From NCBI GenBank assembly GCA_027365105.1, contig DAHXNZ010000004.1:30852-94851 (forward strand): 64,000 nt of DNA, given 5' to 3'. Below the pieces are notes generated by a model that did not search any database, was not told the origin of the DNA, and saw only the letters and a list, made by a program, of their open reading frames with translations. This DNA is from Thermoplasmata archaeon. GTDB taxonomy: Archaea > Thermoplasmatota > Thermoplasmata > Lutacidiplasmatales > UBA184. Both the position numbers and the translations under genes were made by a program. Shown piece after piece: positions 8,010 to 21,078 of the stretch; within the stretch, counting starts at the first letter, position 1; every line of letters begins with the position of its first letter.

Positions 8010-10946
8010 GTGAAGCACAGCGAGGGAAGGCCTTCGGGATTATCCCGGATCAGCCGGCCCGCCCGGGTGAAGCTGGTCGTCATGGTCGTCGCCCTGGCCG
8101 GCCTCATGGTCGCCTCCCCCCTCCTCGCCGGGTTCGGGAAAACGATCCAAGAAGCGCCCCTCATCTCGACCTCCTTGACAGCATCTCCTCGCATGACCGG
8201 CCCATTCCCATCGTCGGGGGTCGCACCCCATTACCCCGTGAAATTCACCGAGTCTGGCCTTGCCTCCGGGACCAGTTGGTGGGTCACCTTGAACGGCACT
8301 CTCCGCAACTCCACCAGCGCGTCGATCACCTTCAGCGAGCCGAATGGGACCTATCCCTACAGGATTGGCACGACGAGCGGCGGGATCCTGAAATCGCCGA
8401 ACGCGACAGGAACGGTACGGGTGGCAGGAGCTCCGAACACGGTGGTGGTGCCGAGCATCGGGGTAGGCTCCACGCCGTATGCCATTGCCTACGATGCCTC
8501 GAACGGCTACCTCTACGTCGTGAACGAAGTTTCAGACAACGTGACAGTGATCGACGGCACGAACAACTCGGTAGTGGTGCCGAGCATCGGGGTAGGCTCC
8601 CAGCCGTTTGCCATCGCCTACGATGCCTCGAACGGTCACCTCTACGTCCCGAACACCGGTTCGGACAACGTGACAGTGATCGACGGCACGAACAACTCGG
8701 TGGTGGTGCCGAGCATCGGGGTAGGCGACTTCCCGGATGCAATCACCTACGATGCCTCGAACAGCTACCTCTACGTTGCGAACGACTATACAGACAACGT
8801 GACGGTGATCGACGGCGCGAACAACTCCGTGGTGATGCCGAGCATCGGGGTAGGCTCCGTGCCGGAGGCCATCGCCTACGATCCCTCGAACGGCTACCTC
8901 TACGTCGCGAACTCTGGCTCGAACAACGTGACGGTGATCGACGGCGCGAATAACACGGTGGTGGTGCCGAGCATCAGGGTGGGCCACTTGCCGGAGGCCA
9001 TCGCCTACGATCCCTCGAACGGCTACCTCTACGTCGTGAACACCGGTTCGGGCAACGTGACGGTGATCGACGGCGCGAGCAACACGGTGGTGGTGCCGAG
9101 CATCGGGGTGGGCTTCGAGCCGTTTGCCATCGCCTGCGATCCTTTGAACGGCTACCTCTACGTCGCGAACTACGGTTCGGGCAACGTGACGGTGATCGAC
9201 GGCGTGAGCAACTCGGTGGTGGTGCCGAGCATCGGGGGAGACCCCACCCCGTCTGGCATTGCCTACGATCCCTTGAACGGCTACGTCTACGTCGGGGGCG
9301 GCGGTGCGAACAACGTGACAGCGATCAATGGCAATGGCATCGTGTCGACTCTGTGGGGTCCCGCGTATTCGGTGACCTTCACCGAGTCTGGCCTTGCCTC
9401 CGGGACCCGGTGGTCGGTCACCCTGAACGGCACTCTGCACAACTCCACCACCGCCTCGATCACCTTCAGCGAGCCGAATGGGACCTATCCCTACAGGATT
9501 GGCACGACGAGCGGCGGGATCCTGAGGTCGCCGAACGCGACGGGAACGGTACGGGTGGCGGGAGCTCCGAACACGGTGGTGGTGCCGAGCATTGGGGTGG
9601 GCTCTGGGCCGACGGGCATCGCCTACGATGCGATGAACGGCTACCTCTACGCCGCGAACTCTGGCTCGGGCAACGTGACGGTGATCGACGGCGCGAGCAA
9701 CTCGGTAGTGGTGCCGAGCATCGGGGTGGGCTCTGGGCCGACGGGCATCGCCTACGATGCGACGAACGGCTACCTCTACGTCGCGAACTACGCTTCGGGC
9801 AACGTGACGGTGATCAACGGCGCGAGCAACTCGGTGGTGGTGCCGAGCATCGGGGCGGGCTCCTACCCGGCTGCCGTCGCCTACGATCCCACAAACGGCT
9901 ACCTCTACGTTGCGAACTCCGGTTCGGACAACGTGACGGCGATCGACGGAGCGAGCAACACGGTGGCGGTGCCGAGCATCGGCGTGGGCTTCAACCCGAG
10001 GGCCATCGCCTACGATCCCACGAGCGGCTACCTCTACGTCGTGAACACCGGTTCAGGCAACCTGACGGCGATCAGTGCCAACGGCTTCGTGTCCACAGTG
10101 TGGAGTCCCATGTATTCGGTGACTTTCACCGAGTCTGATCTTGCCTACGGGACCCCATGGTCGGTCACCCTGAACGGTACTCTCCGCAACTCCGCCAACG
10201 CCTCGATCGCCTTTACGGAGCTGAACGGGACGTACAACTACAGCGTGAACTCCCCGGGGTGGCAGCCGTCACCGACGACGGGGAGTGTGAAGGTGAGCGG
10301 GGCGAACCCAGCGGCCGTATCGATCCAGTTCACGCAGGTCACCTACACGGTGACGTTCACGGAGAGCGGACTGCCCCTCACGCCCGGTCCGGAGTGGAAC
10401 GTGACGTTGAACGGGGTCACGCACAGTTCATCCACCAGCACGGTCACGTTCACGGAGCCGGACGGGACGTACAACTACAGCGTGAATTCCCCGGGGTGGC
10501 AGCCGTCACCGACGACTGGGAGTGTGGAGGTGAGCGGGGCGAACCCGACGGCCCTCTCGATCCAGTTCATAGAGGTCACCTACACGGTGGCGTTCACGGA
10601 GAGCGGACTGCCCTCCACGACCGGTCCGGAGTGGAACGTGACGTTGAACGGGGTCACGCACAGTTCATCCACCAGCATGATCACGTTCGAGGAGCCGAAC
10701 GGGACGTACCGCTACTCAGTGGAGTCAATCTCCGGCTACACCGTCACCCCAGCGGCAGGGAACCTCACCGTCCATGGCACCCCCGTGAGCCAAGCGCTGG
10801 TGTTCTCAGCGACCAGTGGGGGAGGGTCCTCCTCCGGATTCCTCGGGCTCCCCGGGAACACCGGCTACTACCTCTTGGGTGGAATCGTGGCGGTTGTGTT
10901 GGTCGGAGTCGCCGTCATGCTCATCCTACGGGTGCGACACCGATAG
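8010..10946 (+). CDS. large surface/secreted protein with YVTN-type beta-propeller repeats and C-terminal TM anchor
   Basis: N-term signal-like helix, repeated VVVPSIGVGxxPxAIAYDxxNGYLYVxNxGSxNVTVIDG units, PEGA-like repeats, C-term GYYLLGGIVAVVLVGVAVMLILRVRHR. Confidence 0.92.
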   Translation: MKHSEGRPSGLSRISRPARVKLVVMVVALAGLMVASPLLAGFGKTIQEAPLISTSLTASPRMTGPFPSSGVAPHYPVKFTESGLASGTSWWVTLNGTLRNSTSASITFSEPNGTYPYRIGTTSGGILKSPNATGTVRVAGAPNTVVVPSIGVGSTPYAIAYDASNGYLYVVNEVSDNVTVIDGTNNSVVVPSIGVGSQPFAIAYDASNGHLYVPNTGSDNVTVIDGTNNSVVVPSIGVGDFPDAITYDASNSYLYVANDYTDNVTVIDGANNSVVMPSIGVGSVPEAIAYDPSNGYLYVANSGSNNVTVIDGANNTVVVPSIRVGHLPEAIAYDPSNGYLYVVNTGSGNVTVIDGASNTVVVPSIGVGFEPFAIACDPLNGYLYVANYGSGNVTVIDGVSNSVVVPSIGGDPTPSGIAYDPLNGYVYVGGGGANNVTAINGNGIVSTLWGPAYSVTFTESGLASGTRWSVTLNGTLHNSTTASITFSEPNGTYPYRIGTTSGGILRSPNATGTVRVAGAPNTVVVPSIGVGSGPTGIAYDAMNGYLYAANSGSGNVTVIDGASNSVVVPSIGVGSGPTGIAYDATNGYLYVANYASGNVTVINGASNSVVVPSIGAGSYPAAVAYDPTNGYLYVANSGSDNVTAIDGASNTVAVPSIGVGFNPRAIAYDPTSGYLYVVNTGSGNLTAISANGFVSTVWSPMYSVTFTESDLAYGTPWSVTLNGTLRNSANASIAFTELNGTYNYSVNSPGWQPSPTTGSVKVSGANPAAVSIQFTQVTYTVTFTESGLPLTPGPEWNVTLNGVTHSSSTSTVTFTEPDGTYNYSVNSPGWQPSPTTGSVEVSGANPTALSIQFIEVTYTVAFTESGLPSTTGPEWNVTLNGVTHSSSTSMITFEEPNGTYRYSVESISGYTVTPAAGNLTVHGTPVSQALVFSATSGGGSSSGFLGLPGNTGYYLLGGIVAVVLVGVAVMLILRVRHR
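8436..9338 (+). repeat. 7 tandem 129-bp (43-aa) YVTN-like units
   Basis: GGTGGTGGTGCCGAGCATCGG recurs at 129-bp spacing (8441, 8570, 8699...). Confidence 0.95.
9570..10085 (+). repeat. 4 tandem 129-bp YVTN-like units (second block)
   Basis: Same 43-aa unit four times, after a second copy of the PEGA-like block 1134 bp downstream of the first. Confidence 0.92.
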
Positions 10947-12008
10947 GACTGGGCGCCTTCCGGGCTGGCGGGTGGTCCCGCCGCATCATGAGGATGTTCT
11001 AAACCCTCAGGGTCCGCCTTCCGCACCCCGGGTTGCGAGCCGTGGGGCCGGCCCAACACTGCGGCACGTTCCCGGCGAGAGCTCGAAGTGTTGGCCTCCA
11101 CGTTTCGTCTGCCAGGCCCGCCGCATCCCAGCACGGGAGTCTCCGCTGCCGAATGCTATGCACGAGCAGTAATTCCGGTAGTCGGATCGGTGGCTTTCGG
11201 CGGAGGACCGCCGGCGGTCTTGCCAGTGCGGCCATGGGTGGCGGCTTGACGTGCGCGCTGGCCCCGGAGTATCTCCGAGGGTCGCTTCCGCGGCCCCGAC
11301 TCCTGCGACTCCTGATCCATCTCCCAGCTCCAGCCGACTGATGGCACGGCGGATCCATGGCTCGTCAGGAATCACCTGGACCGCCCCGGGGTCGGCGGCC
11401 GGCCGATCGACCTTCGGGCTGACGGAGAGCCCCATCTCCCGGCCGGAGGCCCACTCGCGGATCGAGGGCCCCGACTCACTGCCTCCGCGATCGCCTCCTC
11501 GACCACCTCGATCACATCTCCGGGCGATTACTTGGGGAATTGCATCGGCACGCGTCTACCGGCGGGCGCCGTCCCCGTCCAGGAGGACATGGCGGTGGGG
11601 CAGAGACGTCCGCTGGAGGACGCCATGCCGGAAGGCCTGTCGGCTCCCGCCCGTGCTGACCCCACCCCGAGGACGCTGCTGGGGCGGGTTGGGAGCGGCC
11701 CAGCCCAGGGCTCCGGGCGAAGCGGTCAGCCCTTTCGCACGATAGGTGGCTCCCTGCCGCGCCAGAGCCCGCCCAAGCTTCGGGGCTCCGTGAGGGGACC
11801 GACTCAGTCTAGGGGCGGGACGTCCCCGGAGTGGCGCCACCGTTGGCGGCGATGCCTGCGTCTGCGGAGTGGCACCCCCGCGGGCGGCCATCTGCCCGAC
11901 CGACTCTCGAGGTCGGGCCGTGCCCTCGACCTGACGGATCAGCCAGTCGATGCGTCGGTCGGTCTTTGTGGGGGGGTCTGACTCGACACGGCGGAGTTAG
12001 GCGCGCTC

Positions 12009-12110
12009 ATGCGCGAGTCCGTGCCCCTCTACACCCGAACCGCGCGAGGAGAGCGGGTGATCGGCCCACGGTTCCCCCGAAGTCGCGGACCCATGGGTCC
12101 GTTGCAACCC
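12009..12110 (+). pseudogene. possible IS630-type transposase fragment
   Basis: MRESVPLYTRTARGERVIGPRFPRSRGP resembles the PLYxRAPRGERxxGxVPRNRG segment of IS630-type transposases; no intact ORF around it. Confidence 0.35.
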
Positions 12111-12757
12111 CGCCGGGTCGTCCCTCCCGACCGCCCTTTCCCTGGCCGGTGAGCCGGCACGTCGGCCGGGCCAGGCGATCTGCGAGGCGCCAAGGAACCG
12201 GCGTTCAGAGAGCCGTCCCACTCTCGGTGCCCCCCGCGGGCCTCCCTCATCGAGGGCGGAGATCGGCCCGCTCCCGAGACGGGGTACGGCTCCCGAGTCT
12301 TGGGAGAGCGGAGAGCCGGGTAGAATCCCGGCCTTCCTCTGCGACGGCCTCGTTCGACCCGGCCCGCGGCGGTTCGGCCGGGTCCCCGCCACCGGTCTCC
12401 CGACGCGGTGGGAGCCGACGGTTCTTTTCCTCCTTCCTCGCCGGCGTCGAGCCTTCACCGGTGGAGTCAGGCCCCCGACACGGACCGGGGCACGATCCCT
12501 CCTCGCCCCATGGGGGGTCAGACCGGGGTCAGCTCGATCCCCGAACTCCGCCCCCGAGGCCGGCGCCCGGTCGATTCGGTAAGCGGCGCCGAACCCAGGG
12601 CCCATCGGATTCGAGGGGCGCCGGGGGGGATGTGCACCCCCTCCCCGGGATCGGTGCGGAAGCTTCCTAGGATGGGTTCAGATTCGAGGTTCTCAAGGTT
12701 GAGAACCGGGGATTGGAAATTCGCGGGGTGGGATGACCCCCCGATCCTTCTCTTGGA

Positions 12758-13315
12758 TTGGAGACGAAGATGAGCGAAGGACACAATCTGCCGGTCTGGA
12801 TCCTGGGTGCGCTGCTGGTCGTGGCGGGCGTCGGCTTCGGGCTCGCGGCGGGGCTTCCCCTGACGAGCGCCTCCGGGGGTACTCCCTCGGCCGCGGCCCC
12901 GGCCCACCTGGAACTGACCATCGTCATCAACCCTGTGAACGGGATGCCCCAGTACTCTCCCGCGAACTTTACGGTTCCCACCGGCCTCGTCGTCGTCACG
13001 ATCCACGATACAGACAGCCCGATGAACTGGTCCGGATGCCTCTGCCAGGTCCGCGGCGTGGTCCACGGGGTCGAGTACCTCAACCAGACCCCGTACGCGA
13101 TCCTTCCGTCCGCGAACGTGGCCCACACCTTCACCATCCCGGCCCTCGGGCTCAACGTCCTGAGTCCGGGCCAGAGCACCGTGACCTTCACCATGGATCT
13201 CGTCAACCCCGGGGCGTTCACCTGGTTCTGCATGGCGCCCTGCGGCTCGGACGGAAGCTCCGGGGCGCCGATGGGGGTGCCGGGCTACATGACCGGCACG
13301 ATGACGGTCGCATGA
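12758..13315 (+). CDS. cupredoxin-like (COX2/CuA-like fold) membrane-anchored protein
   Basis: N-terminal TM; AHTFTIPALGLNV and FTWFCMAPCGSDGSSGAPMGVPGYM align by eye with COX2 copper-site regions. Start may be the ATG at 12770. Confidence 0.75.
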   Translation: METKMSEGHNLPVWILGALLVVAGVGFGLAAGLPLTSASGGTPSAAAPAHLELTIVINPVNGMPQYSPANFTVPTGLVVVTIHDTDSPMNWSGCLCQVRGVVHGVEYLNQTPYAILPSANVAHTFTIPALGLNVLSPGQSTVTFTMDLVNPGAFTWFCMAPCGSDGSSGAPMGVPGYMTGTMTVA

Positions 13316-13834
13316 CGCCGTCCGCCCCGGGATCGGCCCGGTGGGTCGAGATCCTGCGCATCGGGCTCGGGCTGATTTGGCTGGCCAACCTGGTCTTCAT
13401 CGTCGACCCGGCCAACCAGTTCTTTCCGACCTACGGCAGCACGGTGCTTTCATACGCCCCGAGCACCCCGGCCGTGCTCGGGGGCGCGTCCCTGACGGCC
13501 TTCGTCGCGGCCCATGCGGGTCTCTTCGCCGCCCTGACCGCTGCCGTCACCGCGTACCTTGCGGCCGCGTTTCTTTCCGGGATCACGGTCCGGCCGGCGA
13601 TCGTTGTCGGGGCGATCTTTGTCGGGCTCCTCCTGGTGACCCAATGGGGTCAGACCTTCGGGATGCCCGGCGGGACCGATGTCGGGCCGATGCCCCTCTA
13701 CCTGCTGGTCTACGCCCTGCTCTGGATCGGCGGTGCCGGGACCGCGCTCCGGCTCGGGGCTCCCCGGCGCTGGGCACGGCCCGGCCGGACCGGCGCGGCC
13801 CGGCCGGCCGACCCGGTCCGAGGGTCGATGGCCC

Positions 13835-13857
<23 letters not shown>
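13312..13857 (+). CDS. DoxX/DoxD-like membrane protein
   Basis: Multi-TM; RIGLGLIWLANL, GGTDVGPMPLYLLVYALLWIGG; ATGA overlap with the cupredoxin gene. Confidence 0.65.
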
Positions 13858-16609
<2,752 letters not shown>

Positions 16610-16783
16610 GCGCCGGGAATCACGGCCGGCCTTATGGGCTCTTTGCCGGCCCGCCGGGGGCGACCGCGGGCGCCCGCCCTCGGCGTCCGTCCGCTCCCAT
16701 CCTTGCGGCCGGCGATGGTTGAAGGATCGGCCCCGACCGGCCCAGGGCAGCCCTTCGGCCGCCCTCCCCGGCCGGTCGAACCC

Positions 16784-17767
16784 CTAGGGCGACGGGTCCG
16801 TCAGCTCGGTCGAGTGCGACCAGCCGACCGTCCCCCGGGTGCCCGGCGGAGGAATCGGCTCGGCCGGACCAACCTCGATCTCCACCCGCTCCCCGGAGTC
16901 GAGCTGGACGATCAGCCGGGCCCCGCCGCCGATGGGGCCCCCCGCGACGAGATACCCCCGCCGCCCGGCCCCTTCGCCCGGAACAAACCGGAGGTCCCGG
17001 GGATGGACGGCCGTCCAGACGCCGTTCTCCCGGACCGTGTTGTAGCCGAGGAACCGGGCCGCGCGAACGCTCGAGGGGCGGTCGAAGACCTCCCGGGGGG
17101 GGCCGAACGATTCGATCCGGCCGTCGAAGAGCAGCGCGACCCGATCTCCGAGGAAGAGCCCCTCGGCCCGGTCGTGGGTCACCTGGAGGACCGCCACACC
17201 CGCGGCGGCGAGCACCGAGCGGAAGTCGGCCATGAGTTCCGCCCGGATCGTCACGTCGAGGGCGCTGAAGGGTTCGTCCAGGAGCAGGACCCGCGGCCGG
17301 GCGGCGAGGGCCCGGGCCAGGGCCACCCGCTGGCGTTCGCCGCCCGAGATCTCGGTCGGGCGTCGGTCGAGGAGCGGCCCAATCCCGAGCCGCTCGGCCA
17401 GTCCGAGGACCGTCGCGCGCACCTCCGACTCGCCGGCCCCCCGGATCCCCGCCGCGTAGGCGATGTTGGCGAATACGCTGCGCCGAGCGAACAGGCCCGG
17501 CTCCTGGCCCATCAGCACCACGCCGCGGCGGTGCGGAGGCCGACGGCCGACCGCCTCACCGAAGACCCGGACCTCGCCGGAGTCGCAGGGTTCGAGGCCG
17601 ACGATCGCCCGCAGCAACGTCGACTTTCCGCTCCCGTTCGGTCCCATGAGGACCACGAACTCCCCCGGCGCGACGGTCAGGTCGACGCCCCGCACGACCG
17701 GCACGGCCCGGTACGCCACGCGGAGGCCGCGCACCTCGAGCGCCGGGGGCGGATCAGGACCGGCCAC
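16784..17767 (-). CDS. thiQ: ABC transporter ATP-binding protein, probable thiamine uptake
   Basis: Walker A GPNGSGKST, signature ISGGERQR, LLLDEPFSALD; operon with permease and binding protein under a TPP riboswitch. Confidence 0.85.
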   Translation of the reverse strand: MAGPDPPPALEVRGLRVAYRAVPVVRGVDLTVAPGEFVVLMGPNGSGKSTLLRAIVGLEPCDSGEVRVFGEAVGRRPPHRRGVVLMGQEPGLFARRSVFANIAYAAGIRGAGESEVRATVLGLAERLGIGPLLDRRPTEISGGERQRVALARALAARPRVLLLDEPFSALDVTIRAELMADFRSVLAAAGVAVLQVTHDRAEGLFLGDRVALLFDGRIESFGPPREVFDRPSSVRAARFLGYNTVRENGVWTAVHPRDLRFVPGEGAGRRGYLVAGGPIGGGARLIVQLDSGERVEIEVGPAEPIPPPGTRGTVGWSHSTELTDPSP

Positions 17768-19373
17768 GCCCCCCTCCCAGCGCCAACCCGGCGATCGCCA
17801 GCGCGCTGACGACCAAGAGGAGACCCGCGGCGGCGTCGGCGACCCCGGGGAGCCGGACGCCCTGAAGCCGGTAGACGGCGACGGTCAGGGTCGTGAATGA
17901 GGGCGTGACGAGGAAATAGGTGGCGGTGAACTCGCCGAGCCCGAAGGCGAAGGCGAACAGCCCGGCGACGGTGAGCCCGCCTCTCAGCCGGGGGAGATCG
18001 ATATCGGTGAACGCGGTCCACGGCCCGGCCCCCAGCGTCCTCGCGGCCTCCCGGGGCGCCGCGGAGAGGCCATCGAGCGGGACCGACAGGCTCTGGATCA
18101 CGAACGGGAGCCCCAGGGTGGCCTGGCTCACGACGATCAGGATCCACGCCTCCCGCGGCCCCCCGAGGATCGGCTCCCAGACCGAGGCCAGGGCGAACGC
18201 GAGGAGGATGGGGGAGATGAGCAGCGGGAGCAGGGTCAGGGCCGGCAGCAGGCTCGGGGCCCCCGGGCGGAGGCTCCGCGCGAAGACGAACCCGAGCGCG
18301 AGCCCCACGGCGATCGCGGCGGCGGCGCCGGCAAAGGCCAGGGTGTTCAGCGTCGCGTCGCCGATCGAGATTCCGAGCGACCGGGTGGTCGCCGGCCCGA
18401 AGAGCAGGCTCCACGATGCCCCCCAGGCGCGGCCGCCGACCGGCTCGACCGTCCGATCGAGGACCGCGGCGACGAGGAGGGCCTCGGCCGTGGCGAACCC
18501 GACGGTGATCCCCGCGAGGAGCATCGCGGCCGGCGAGAGGTTTTGCCGGCGGAGCCGGGGTGCCGGTCGGCTCCCGCTCGGGGCGAGCCGCGGAAAGAGC
18601 AGCAGGTAGGCCGCGGTCGGGAGGGCCAGGAAGGCCAGCGTGAGCGTGGCGAGCATCGCGGCGCCGCCCGGGTTCAGCAGGATCTGGTCGAGCGACCAGA
18701 TCCGGTCCTCCAGGGTGTACTGAGCCGGCCCGGCGAGGAGCAGGGGCCCGGCGAAGGCGAGGGCCGAAAAGAGGAAGGCGAGCAGGGCGCCGGCGAGCGC
18801 TCCCCGCCACGACGGCGGGCCCCAGACGTCCCGGTACACCCGGCTTGGCGGGGTCCCCAGGGAAGCGAGCGACTCTTCGAGGGGCCCCGAGGCGCTCTCG
18901 GCGCCCACCGCGGTGAAGAGGGCGACCATCGGCGCGTTGAACGCCACATTGACCGCGACGATTCCGCCGATCCCCCGGCCGAGGAGTCCGAGGCCCGGGA
19001 GAAGGCCGAGGAGGAGCCCACCGGGACCGAAGAGGTCGGCGACGCCGAGCACGACCAGGAGGCTCGGCAGGAGGAACGGCAGGAGGAGGAGCGACCGCAC
19101 CAGACGGCGGCCGGGCCAGTCGTACCGGCCGAGGAACACTCCGACCGGATAGCCCACGAGCAGGGACGCTCCGGCCGAGAGCCCGCCCTGGACGATGGAG
19201 TTCCCGAGGGCCTCCCGGTTCAGGGGATCGGCGAAGAGGTTCGCCCATCCGGAGAGCGTGCCGGCGGCGGGGAATGCGGAAGCGACGACCTCGCCGACCG
19301 GGAGAAGGACGAACGCGGCCAGGAAGATTCCGAGGGGGAGCGTGGCGGCCACGGCGAGCCATCGAGGGCGCAT
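17754..19373 (-). CDS. thiP: ABC transporter permease, probable thiamine uptake (ThiP-like)
   Basis: 539-aa multi-TM protein of fused-permease type; overlaps the ATPase gene. Confidence 0.85.
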   Translation of the reverse strand: MRPRWLAVAATLPLGIFLAAFVLLPVGEVVASAFPAAGTLSGWANLFADPLNREALGNSIVQGGLSAGASLLVGYPVGVFLGRYDWPGRRLVRSLLLLPFLLPSLLVVLGVADLFGPGGLLLGLLPGLGLLGRGIGGIVAVNVAFNAPMVALFTAVGAESASGPLEESLASLGTPPSRVYRDVWGPPSWRGALAGALLAFLFSALAFAGPLLLAGPAQYTLEDRIWSLDQILLNPGGAAMLATLTLAFLALPTAAYLLLFPRLAPSGSRPAPRLRRQNLSPAAMLLAGITVGFATAEALLVAAVLDRTVEPVGGRAWGASWSLLFGPATTRSLGISIGDATLNTLAFAGAAAAIAVGLALGFVFARSLRPGAPSLLPALTLLPLLISPILLAFALASVWEPILGGPREAWILIVVSQATLGLPFVIQSLSVPLDGLSAAPREAARTLGAGPWTAFTDIDLPRLRGGLTVAGLFAFAFGLGEFTATYFLVTPSFTTLTVAVYRLQGVRLPGVADAAAGLLLVVSALAIAGLALGGGRGRS

Positions 19374-19376
19374 CGA

Positions 19377-20600
19377 CTAGCCCCACCGGTCGGCCAGCGC
19401 CTGCCAGTCGGCGAGCCAGCCGGGCAGATCGGCGGCAATCTCACCCGGGGAAAGCGCCCCGTTGAGCGGGGAGATCGAATTCGGGGATTCGGCGTACCGG
19501 AAGACGGCAGGCAGAGGCACGGACGCATTGGCCGGATACTCCCACTCGTTGGTCGGCAGGAGCGACTGCACCGTCGGGCTGAGGAGCCAGTTGATGAGCG
19601 CCTGGTCCAGGGCCGGGTGGGCGCTTCCGTGGACGATCGCCGCACCGTAGATCGTCCGCCAGCCGTAGGCGGTCCCGTTCCACCAGGGCACGGTTGAGTT
19701 GTAGGCTCCGGGAGTCCCCGAGAAGGCGGCGAAGGCGGGATCGGTGGTGTAGCTCACGAAGAAGCCGGGGGCCCCGGTCGGGCCCGTGAACTCGTTGAAG
19801 GCGTCCTGCCAGTCGATCGCTTGGGGGGCGACCGGCAGGGTGGCGTTCCAGAACGGCTGCCAGGGCTGGTGGAGGACCGACTGGTAGTAGGCGATCTCGC
19901 TGACCAGGAACTCCTCGCCGACGATCGACGTGGTCGGGTTCTCGTAGAGGAAGTTCTCGGCCCAGCGAAGGTGGCTGGCCAGCGCGGGGAGGCTGAGCCG
20001 GGCCGCGGCCCCTCCCAGGGCGGAGTTGAAGCTCGAGTTGTAGTCGATCCCCAGGTAGCCGTACTCGTACGGGGTGGCGGCAGCGTCGGGCGCGAGTTCC
20101 GACGCGAGGCCGGGCACCATTCCGGAGAGGGCGGGGCTGCGGTACGGGACGATCAGCCCCGCCTCCAGGGCGGCCGTCGCGGTGACCTCGTCGAGGCCGA
20201 CGACCACGTCCGCCTCCGGACCGATCGGGTGGTCGATCGCGGCGAGCAGGCTCCCGGAGGGTTCGACCAGGGTCACGGTCGTCCGGTGGGCGCCGGCAAA
20301 GCTTCCGAAGACCGATTCGAGGGCCGCCGTATTGCAGGGCCCGCCCAGGAAACTCGGGTACGTATAGACCGTGAGCCGAGTTCCGCCGCTTCCGAACTGG
20401 GTCGGGCAGCTTCCGCCTCCGCCCGGGCGGAGATCGATATAGATCCCGACCCCGGCCAGGACCAACGCCACGGCGATCCCCAAGGTCAGGATGATCCGCC
20501 CGGTCCGTCCCGGGCGTCGGACGGGACGTCGGGGGACCCGATCGGAAACGGGGCCGCTCACCCGACGCGCTGATCGACTGAGAGTGGTATCAGGTCCCAC
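19377..20600 (-). CDS. thiB: thiamine-type ABC transporter substrate-binding protein
   Basis: [30 protein letters not shown]...[13 protein letters not shown] start directly after the TPP riboswitch. Confidence 0.85.
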   Translation of the reverse strand: MGPDTTLSRSARRVSGPVSDRVPRRPVRRPGRTGRIILTLGIAVALVLAGVGIYIDLRPGGGGSCPTQFGSGGTRLTVYTYPSFLGGPCNTAALESVFGSFAGAHRTTVTLVEPSGSLLAAIDHPIGPEADVVVGLDEVTATAALEAGLIVPYRSPALSGMVPGLASELAPDAAATPYEYGYLGIDYNSSFNSALGGAAARLSLPALASHLRWAENFLYENPTTSIVGEEFLVSEIAYYQSVLHQPWQPFWNATLPVAPQAIDWQDAFNEFTGPTGAPGFFVSYTTDPAFAAFSGTPGAYNSTVPWWNGTAYGWRTIYGAAIVHGSAHPALDQALINWLLSPTVQSLLPTNEWEYPANASVPLPAVFRYAESPNSISPLNGALSPGEIAADLPGWLADWQALADRWG

Positions 20601-20692
20601 ATGTCCATCCCTTCGCGGGCATTACCCCGATCAGGTTCCTGGGGTCGACGAGACGGGCTCGTCCTCTCAGCCGATACACAGCTCCCCCGTTC
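20601..20692 (-). ncRNA. TPP riboswitch (THI element)
   Basis: Minus strand: CGGGGGAGC...GGCTGAGAGGACGAGCCCGTCTCGTCGACCC...AACCTGATCGGGGTAATGCCCGCGAAGGGA, matching CUGAGA and ACCUGAUCYGGRUAAURCCRGCGNAGGGA. Confidence 0.95.
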
Positions 20693-21078
20693 CTGCAGTA
20701 CCGCGGTGCCTTTTAACGTCTCGGGAAGGGTCAACCCGGAGGGAGAGCGGAGCCCGGTTCGAGGCCCCGATCTGCCGAATGAAACCCGACCGTCGCGCCG
20801 TCGCCTGCCCGATACGGGCCCCCTGGACCGGAGGGGTCGGCGCCCACGGGAACCACCCCCGTACCGGCGGCCCAGTACCGGGGCCCCAGAGTTGCGTGGC
20901 CTTCCCGGAAGCGCCGGATCGACACCGGGTCCGACGGGACAAGGCCGGAGCCGGATTCTCCGGCCCCGAGCCCCTCCGCGGGCTCTTCCATCGGGCGCGG
21001 CGTCCCCCCCGGACCGGCCGGCCCGTCGGGTTCCGCACGCTCAAATACGGCCGTCGGGTTTGGAGGGCGCCTCCGCTC

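Noticed and set aside
8436-10085. 129-bp repeats as a CRISPR or satellite array
   Set aside because: Units are contiguous, in-frame, coding and have no spacers.
7433-10138. Long alternative-frame ORFs across the repeat gene (7433-8953, 9353-10138, 8532-9440 minus)
   Set aside because: The 129-bp unit is a multiple of three and GC-rich, so stop-free shadow frames repeat with it; the 978-aa frame has the signal, blades and TM anchor.
11831-12670. 279-aa plus ORF and 202-aa minus ORF (11997-12605)
   Set aside because: R/P/G/S-rich noise on both strands with no motifs; only the short IS630-like fragment at ~12009 seems meaningful.
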